From Cellulomonas sp. (lineage in GTDB: Bacteria; Actinomycetota; Actinomycetes; Actinomycetales; Cellulomonadaceae): 60,146 nt of DNA. Shown here piece after piece: positions 56,149 to 60,146 of the stretch (its first letter is position 1; each line of letters starts with the position of its first letter). The stretch is from positions 163,346-223,491 of the forward strand of contig NZ_JADGMY010000014.1 in NCBI RefSeq assembly GCF_015234515.1, in the 5' to 3' direction. The translations under genes and the position numbers were made by a program. The notes below the pieces were generated by a model, which worked only from the letters and a program-made list of their open reading frames with translations, was not told the origin of the DNA and made no database searches.

Positions 56149-56154
56149 TAGTGT
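56149..56154 (+). promoter_or_regulatory. Leaderless -10 element (TAGTGT) for the Sm-like-repeat gene
   Basis: TAGTGT ends seven bases before GTG 56162, indicating that start over upstream ATG 56141. The 96-bp divergent gap to the LysM gene is AT-richer than its surroundings. Confidence 0.55.
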
Positions 56155-56161
56155 CCGGTCC

Positions 56162-56725
56162 GTGAGTGGCGACGGCACGGGTGCGCGACCTCCCGGCTCC
56201 GCGCCGCGGTGGGAGCAGCTGTTCGCGGATCTCGAGGCGCAGCTGGCCGCGGGCCGTGCGGACCAGGCGCGATGGGACGTCGCGGAGCTGACGCGTGCCG
56301 AGCGGGCGAGGGTCACCCTGGCGGACCGGCTCCGGGCCGCGACCGGGATGCGCCTGCGCATCGTCACGGCCGGGGGAGAGCCGCTCGAGGGTGTCGTCAC
56401 GGAGGCGGCCGCGCACTGGGTCCTGCTGGATCTGGGCGCTGGTCGCCGGGCGGTCGTCCCGACACGCGCCGTCCGCACGGTCGAGGGTCTGGGTGCTCGG
56501 GTCGCACCTCCGGCCGGCCGCGTCGAGTCGGCCCTCGGCCTGGGTCACGTGCTGCGGGCTCTGGCGCGTGACCGGGTCCTGGTCAGCGTGCGTACCGACG
56601 TCGGGGTCCACGCCGGACGGCTCGACCGGGTCGGCGCCGACCACCTCGACCTCACGCTGGAGATGCCGGCGGGCCGCGGTCTCAGCGTGCCCTTCGACGC
56701 CCTGCTCGCGGTGGTGTCGCGGTGA
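56162..56725 (+). CDS. Uncharacterised protein with two apparent Sm-like beta modules
   Basis: 187 residues from GTG 56162. Residues 15-60 form a predicted helix. Two related modules follow: residues 64-110 (RLRIVTAGGEPLEGVVTEA, then DLGAGRRAVVPTRAVRTV) and residues 137-186 (VLVSVRTDVGVHAGRLDRVG, then DLTLEMPAGRGLSVPFDALL). Each has the G-x-L/V-x-x-V-G/A-x-D/H pattern of an Sm barrel. I do not recognise a named family. It is divergent from the LysM gene and convergent with the HTH gene. RNA or DNA binding is only a suggestion from the fold. Confidence 0.6.
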   Translation: MSGDGTGARPPGSAPRWEQLFADLEAQLAAGRADQARWDVAELTRAERARVTLADRLRAATGMRLRIVTAGGEPLEGVVTEAAAHWVLLDLGAGRRAVVPTRAVRTVEGLGARVAPPAGRVESALGLGHVLRALARDRVLVSVRTDVGVHAGRLDRVGADHLDLTLEMPAGRGLSVPFDALLAVVSR

Positions 56726-56794
56726 GCGCGGCGCGCACGCAGCGCGTCGTCGCGCGCGGTCGGGCGGGTCCGGACCGGCCACCGCCCGTCCGGG

Positions 56795-57019
56795 TCAGCC
56801 GGAGCCCTCGGAGCTGGCACCGTGCGCGTTGCGCGCTCGCGTCTCCGCGTACATCCGCTCGATGTAGCGCTCCAGCTCGGCCGACTCGACGCGCCACTGC
56901 ATCCTGCCCCCGATCTGGATCGCGGGCAGCTCGCCGGAACGGACGAGCGCATACGCCTGGGGAGCCGAGATGTTGAGGATCTCGGACACGTCGGTGAGCG
57001 TCAGGAACCTCGGTGCCAT
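56795..57019 (-). CDS. BldC/excisionase-like MerR-type HTH protein
   Basis: 74 residues. The winged HTH has LTLTDVSEILNISAPQAYALV followed by GELPAIQIGGRMQWRVESAELERYIE, the pattern of excisionase-family and BldC-like DNA-binding proteins, with a short variable tail. GAGACT lies six bases before the ATG (57026-57031 reversed), suggesting a leaderless transcript. There is no phage or integrase gene nearby, so a BldC-like housekeeping regulator is likelier than an excisionase. Confidence 0.82.
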   Translation of the reverse strand: MAPRFLTLTDVSEILNISAPQAYALVRSGELPAIQIGGRMQWRVESAELERYIERMYAETRARNAHGASSEGSG

Positions 57020-57215
57020 GCTCGAAGTCTCGCACGGCCGGTCCGTCCCGGGCGGTTGTCCACAGGCTCGCGAACGATGCTGTCGCGCCCGTCCCTCGGC
57101 ACGCCAGACTCGTCACGCGCACCGGTGCTGCGCCGCCCGCCGACCCGTGGCCCGACCACCCCGCCACGGTCCGCCGCACCCGCTGACCCGCCGTCCCGCT
57201 GACCAGGAGCCTCTC
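57020..57215. other. Intergenic region with one DnaA-box match
   Basis: The 196 bases between divergent genes include TTGTCCACA at 57056-57064, a perfect match to the actinobacterial DnaA box. No second copy is obvious. The rest looks like leader of the SAF gene; no hairpin stands out. Confidence 0.4.
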
Positions 57216-57884
57216 GTGGACACCACCGTGCTCGACCTTCCCGCACCGACGGCCGCGCGGTTGCGCCGGCCCGGATGGCGCGATCCCCGGCTGCTCGTCG
57301 GTCTCGCCCTGATCGCCGCGTCCGTCGCGCTCGGGAGCTGGGCCGTGACGACCGCGCAGCGCACCGTCGCCGTGTACGTGGCCCGCGACGTGCTGGTCCC
57401 CGGCGTCGCCCTGACGCCGGCCGACCTCGTGCTCGCGGACGTCCGGCTCGCGGACCGCGCTGACGGCTACCTGCGCGCCGACGAGCCGTTGCCCGAGGCG
57501 GCCGTGCTGCTGCGCACCGTCGGCGCCGGTGAGCTCGTCCCCGCGGCGGCCGTGGGAACCGCTGCGGATCTCGACGTCCGCGCCGTCCCGGTCGCACTGT
57601 CGGGGCCGGCCCCGAGCGGGTTGGTCGCAGGGTCCCGCGTCGACCTGTGGTTCACGCCCGAGCGGCGCACGGACGCGCTCGCCGTGGACGCCGCCGCCGA
57701 CGCCGCCCCGCGGGAGCTCGCTGCGGCGCTCACGGTCGCCGAGCTCAGCAGTCCCGACGGTGCGTTCGCGAGCGGGGGTGCCCGCACCGTGCACGTGCTC
57801 GTCCCGGTCGACGACCTCCCGACCGTGCTCGCAGCGCTGGCGGGCGACGGCACCGTCGACGTCGTCCCTGTGCCGGGAGCCTGA
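57216..57884 (+). CDS. SAF-domain protein (CpaB/RcpC-like)
   Basis: 222 residues from GTG 57216, with AGGAG at 57205-57209. One N-terminal membrane helix (about 25-48) is followed by a SAF domain beginning VAVYVARDVLVPGVALTPADL with GAGELVPAAAVG. It resembles the N-terminal part of CpaB/RcpC, which act in Flp/Tad pilus assembly, but no other pilus genes are here except the CpaE-like ATPase one base downstream. Confidence 0.8.
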   Translation: MDTTVLDLPAPTAARLRRPGWRDPRLLVGLALIAASVALGSWAVTTAQRTVAVYVARDVLVPGVALTPADLVLADVRLADRADGYLRADEPLPEAAVLLRTVGAGELVPAAAVGTAADLDVRAVPVALSGPAPSGLVAGSRVDLWFTPERRTDALAVDAAADAAPRELAAALTVAELSSPDGAFASGGARTVHVLVPVDDLPTVLAALAGDGTVDVVPVPGA

Positions 57885-57885
57885 G

Positions 57886-59130
57886 ATGGGTGTCGGAGTG
57901 CTGTGCGCGGTCCAGGGGGCGGCCGAGTCGGCGATCGTCCAGGCGGTGGAGGGGTCCGGTGGGCGGCTCTCCGTCACGCGGCGGTGCGCGGACCTGACCG
58001 AGCTGCTCGCCGCTGCGGAGGCAGGTCTGGGCGGTCTCGCCGTCGTGTCGGGCGACCTCGACCGGCTGGACCGCGAGGCGGTCGCGATCCTGCACCGGTG
58101 CGGCGTGCGGGTCGTCGGTCTCGGGGACCCGACCCGTCCATGGCTCGCGGAGCGTCTGACGGCCCACGGCGCGGACCTGGTCGTCGACGTCGACGTCGAC
58201 GGTGCCGTGCCGGACGTGGTCCGCGAGGCGCTGTCCGTGCTGGGCGACCGCCCGCTGGTACCCGTCACCGCCGCGGAGCCGGTCGCGCCGACGAGGCGCG
58301 GTGCGACCGTCGCCGTGTGGGGCCCCACCGGTGCGCCCGGCCGGACGTTCGTCGCGGTCAACCTCGCGGCCGAGCTCGCGGCGCTCGACCGCCCCACCCT
58401 CCTGGTCGACGCCGACACCTACGGCGGGGTGGTGGCGCAGGTCCTCGGGGTGCTCGACGAGGCCCCCGGTGTCGCGGCCGCGGCGCGAGCGGCCGGCCAG
58501 GGTGCGCTGGACCTGGCCACGCTCGCGCGCCTCGCGCCCGTGGTGCTGCCGGGTCTGCGCCTGCTGTCCGGGATCTCACGCGCCGACCGCTGGCCCGAGC
58601 TGCCCGCGAGCTCCCTCGAGCTGGTGCTCTCGCAGGCGCGCGCCCTCGCGGACGTCACGGTGGTCGACACCGGCTTCTGCCTCGAGCAGGACGAGATGCT
58701 GAGCTACGACACCCGCGCGCCGGCGCGGAACGCGGCGACGTCGGTGGCGCTGGAGCAGGCGGACCTCGTCGTGGTGGTGGGTGCCGCCGACCCGGTGGGG
58801 GTGCAGCGGCTCGTCCGCGCGCTCGCGGAGGCGGCCGACCGAGGGCTGGCGCTGTCGCGGCGTGTGGTCGTCAACAGGGTGCGTCCCACCGTCGCCGGGG
58901 CACGCCCGGGGGAGGCGGTGGCCGCCGCGCTCGCGCGGTACGCGGGGGTGGAGGACGTCGTCCTGATCCCGGAGGACCGGTCCGCCGTCGACACCGCGAT
59001 GCTGGAGGGACGGGCGCTGCGCGAGGTGGCACCCGGCTCGCCGGCGAGGCGCAGCCTGGCGGCGCTGGCGGCGGAGGTCGCGGCGATGATCCGGACCGAC
59101 GCGCCGGGAGGGCGCGTACCGGTGGGGTGA
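57886..59130 (+). CDS. CpaE/MinD-like ATPase with variant P-loop
   Basis: 414 residues. A receiver-like N-terminal domain (1-130) precedes a MinD/ParA-type domain. The deviant Walker A reads WGPTGAPGRTFVAVNLA, with Arg where the nucleotide Lys is expected and without the signature N-terminal Lys. TLLVDADTYGG follows as the switch/Walker A' region and VTVVDTGF as Walker B. ATG 57886 is one base after the SAF stop. It may position a pilus or secretion machine with the SAF protein. Confidence 0.78.
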   Translation: MGVGVLCAVQGAAESAIVQAVEGSGGRLSVTRRCADLTELLAAAEAGLGGLAVVSGDLDRLDREAVAILHRCGVRVVGLGDPTRPWLAERLTAHGADLVVDVDVDGAVPDVVREALSVLGDRPLVPVTAAEPVAPTRRGATVAVWGPTGAPGRTFVAVNLAAELAALDRPTLLVDADTYGGVVAQVLGVLDEAPGVAAAARAAGQGALDLATLARLAPVVLPGLRLLSGISRADRWPELPASSLELVLSQARALADVTVVDTGFCLEQDEMLSYDTRAPARNAATSVALEQADLVVVVGAADPVGVQRLVRALAEAADRGLALSRRVVVNRVRPTVAGARPGEAVAAALARYAGVEDVVLIPEDRSAVDTAMLEGRALREVAPGSPARRSLAALAAEVAAMIRTDAPGGRVPVG

Positions 59131-59156
59131 CCGGCCGGCAGCGCACACTGGACCCC

Positions 59157-59615
59157 GTGCGCGTCTACCTGCCTGTGACCCTGGCCGAGCTCCAGCACGT
59201 CTCACCCGTCCTCGTGGCGCCGCGGATCGCGCACGGCGTCACGCCGGCGCTGCGCGAGCTGTGGCCCGACGAGGACGAGGAGGGCTGGGAGTACGCCGCC
59301 CAGGCATGTGCCGCCGACGGCTCCCTCGTGCTGCTCGCGGGCGCGCCCGGCGCTCCTCCGCTGCGGGTGGTGGTGGCCGCGGACGTGGCCGAGGGGTGCG
59401 TCCAGGCGCTCGACGACCCGCCGGTGCCCTCGGCCCTGGAGGTCGTCTGCGGCGTGGACCTCAGCCAGATGGTGAGCGTCCACGTCGACGAGCCCGCGGC
59501 GGCACGCGACGTCGCAGCGGCGGCAGCCGGCGACGAGGCGGCGATCGAGCGTCTCGAGGACCGCGACCTGCTCTGGTACGACGTGACGGAGATCCCGCAG
59601 ATCCCGGTGCCCTGA
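59157..59615 (+). CDS. DUF6912 family protein
   Basis: 152 residues from GTG 59157. It opens RVYLPVTLAELQHVSP and ends DLLWYDVTEIPQIP, both typical of this actinobacterial family of unknown function. No catalytic motif or membrane segment is visible. CACACT seven bases before the GTG may be a leaderless -10. It follows the CpaE-like gene by 26 bases but may be transcribed separately. Confidence 0.78.
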   Translation: MRVYLPVTLAELQHVSPVLVAPRIAHGVTPALRELWPDEDEEGWEYAAQACAADGSLVLLAGAPGAPPLRVVVAADVAEGCVQALDDPPVPSALEVVCGVDLSQMVSVHVDEPAAARDVAAAAAGDEAAIERLEDRDLLWYDVTEIPQIPVP

Positions 59616-59653
59616 CGGCGAGTGGTGCAGTGACGTGCGCCACCGGGTGCTGG

Positions 59654-59683
59654 TTGGACCCACCCCCGTCGCTCAGGTAATGT
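59654..59683 (+). promoter_or_regulatory. Promoter for tRNA-Gln
   Basis: TTGGAC (59654-59659) and TAATGT (59678-59683) are separated by 18 bases, about 75 bases before the tRNA gene. Confidence 0.55.
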
Positions 59684-59759
59684 TCACCGCCGGTACGGGT
59701 CCACGGGACGCGTGCCGATGGCGCTGCGCGTGGTCTCTCCGGGGATCAGTCACAGCCCG

Positions 59760-59831
59760 TGGGGTATGGTGTAATTGGCAGCACGACTGATTCTGGTTCA
59801 GTTAGTCTAGGTTCGAGTCCTGGTACCCCAG
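59760..59831 (+). tRNA. tRNA-Gln (anticodon CTG)
   Basis: A full cloverleaf of 72 bases. The 7-bp acceptor TGGGGTA/TACCCCA, anticodon stem ACTGA/TCAGT around loop TTCTGGT, and T arm with GGTTCGAGTCC are clear. Discriminator G; the CCA end is not encoded. Confidence 0.95.
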
Positions 59832-59931
59832 CGTTGTTCACGGGCGTCAGCCCGGTTGACCAGCACGGATGCGTCTGCCCATGTGGCGGGCCTGCGGCGG
59901 TCGTGAGTTTCGGCTCGCGGCGGACGTCGGG

Positions 59932-59937
59932 TACAGT
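59932..59937 (+). promoter_or_regulatory. Putative -10 (TACAGT) for tRNA-Glu
   Basis: TACAGT lies 36 bases before the tRNA-Glu gene in the 142-bp space between the two tRNAs, so the second tRNA may have its own promoter. Confidence 0.45.
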
Positions 59938-59973
59938 ATCCACTCGGCACACGGCTTACGGGTCGTGCGCAAG

Positions 59974-60046
59974 GCCCCCGTTGTGTAGCGGCCTAGCACG
60001 CCGCCCTCTCACGGCGGTAGCGCCGGTTCGAATCCGGTCGGGGGTA
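59974..60046 (+). tRNA. tRNA-Glu (anticodon CTC)
   Basis: 73 bases. Acceptor GCCCCCG pairs with CGGGGGT, anticodon stem CCGCC/GGCGG surrounds loop CTCTCAC, and the T arm is GCCGGTTCGAATCCGGT. The CCA end is not encoded. Confidence 0.95.
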
Positions 60047-60051
60047 CGGTC

Positions 60052-60082
60052 AAGGCCCGGTCACCACAGGTGACCGGGCCTT
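60052..60082 (+). terminator. Terminator after tRNA-Glu
   Basis: AAGGCCCGGTCACC pairs perfectly with GGTGACCGGGCCTT over 14 bp with an ACA loop, six bases after the tRNA. The 64 bases beyond it hold nothing recognisable. Confidence 0.85.
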
Positions 60083-60146
60083 CGTCGTCCTCCCGGGCGC
60101 CCGCGCAGCCCAGGACCCGACGGCGCAGCACGGAGCCCGGGGTCGG

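Noticed and set aside
56795..57019. Prophage excisionase
   Set aside because: There is no integrase, att-like repeat or other phage gene; the HTH is equally like chromosomal BldC regulators.
59760..60046. tRNA pair as an integration site with attached island
   Set aside because: No repeat of either tRNA 3' end was seen elsewhere in the window, and the flanking genes are core genes.

Overview
The window is chromosomal DNA of a very GC-rich actinobacterium. WhiB, MtrAB-LpqB, DUF3499, DUF5719, DUF6459, TIGR03089 and DUF6912 family genes, GTG starts, 4-base GTGA gene overlaps and many apparently leaderless promoters all point that way. The gene set and order fit Cellulomonas or a close relative in the Cellulomonadaceae/Micrococcales; that is inference, because there is no rRNA here. 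I see no phage, insertion sequence, CRISPR array or integrase. The content is cell-envelope biosynthesis followed by conserved core genes.

Region 1 (about 1-25 kb) is a cell-surface polysaccharide locus. It opens with the start of a secreted PGRP-type N-acetylmuramoyl-L-alanine amidase (minus strand, cut by the window edge). A five-gene minus-strand operon follows in transcription order: HprK-like P-loop protein, GT4, LPG-synthase-TM-like protein, GT-C-like membrane protein and YfhO-like protein, joined by overlaps of 4 to 14 bases. Divergent from it is GT2 - GT4 - LPG-synthase-TM-like (10269-13416), then another GT4, a DUF2142 membrane protein, and a GT2 - DUF2304 - flippase - GT2 operon (16416-19894). 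The dTDP-L-rhamnose genes rmlC, rmlD and rmlA are present but rmlB is not. A GT-C-like membrane protein and a methyltransferase lie among them. The likely product is a rhamnose-containing wall polysaccharide.

Region 2 (about 25-34 kb) is a conserved actinobacterial block: TIGR03089 protein, WhiB regulator, a 1,210-residue GT2/membrane fusion, DUF5719 protein, WbbL-like rhamnosyltransferase, metallopeptidase-family protein, DUF3499 protein, a small zinc-ribbon protein and a Trm112-like protein. It links wall polymer assembly to a cell-division-type WhiB factor.

Region 3 (about 34-54 kb) holds RDD and SpoIIM-like proteins, two accessory genes (DUF1801 and an AlkZ-like glycosylase), and the minus-strand operon MoxR ATPase / DUF58 / DUF4350 / DUF4129 / GPDPase-membrane protein. 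These are followed by mtrA-mtrB-lpqB, a ComF-like phosphoribosyltransferase, hpf, a YcaQ/AlkX-like glycosylase and secA. The order mtrAB-lpqB-comF-hpf-secA is the classic actinobacterial arrangement for envelope stress signalling, ribosome hibernation and protein export.

Region 4 (about 54-60 kb) contains a DUF6459 protein with a LysM protein, a protein with two apparent Sm-like halves, a BldC/excisionase-like HTH protein, a SAF-domain protein paired with a CpaE-like ATPase, a DUF6912 protein and two tRNA genes (Gln-CTG, Glu-CTC) ending in a strong terminator.

The most useful leads are the HprK-like protein inside a glycosyltransferase operon, the tandem Sm-like protein, the coexistence of AlkZ-type (QxQ) and AlkX-type (QxD) glycosylase homologues, the degenerate metal sites in the metallopeptidase and Trm112 homologues, and a recurrent TANNNT-6/7-ATG/GTG leaderless promoter pattern.
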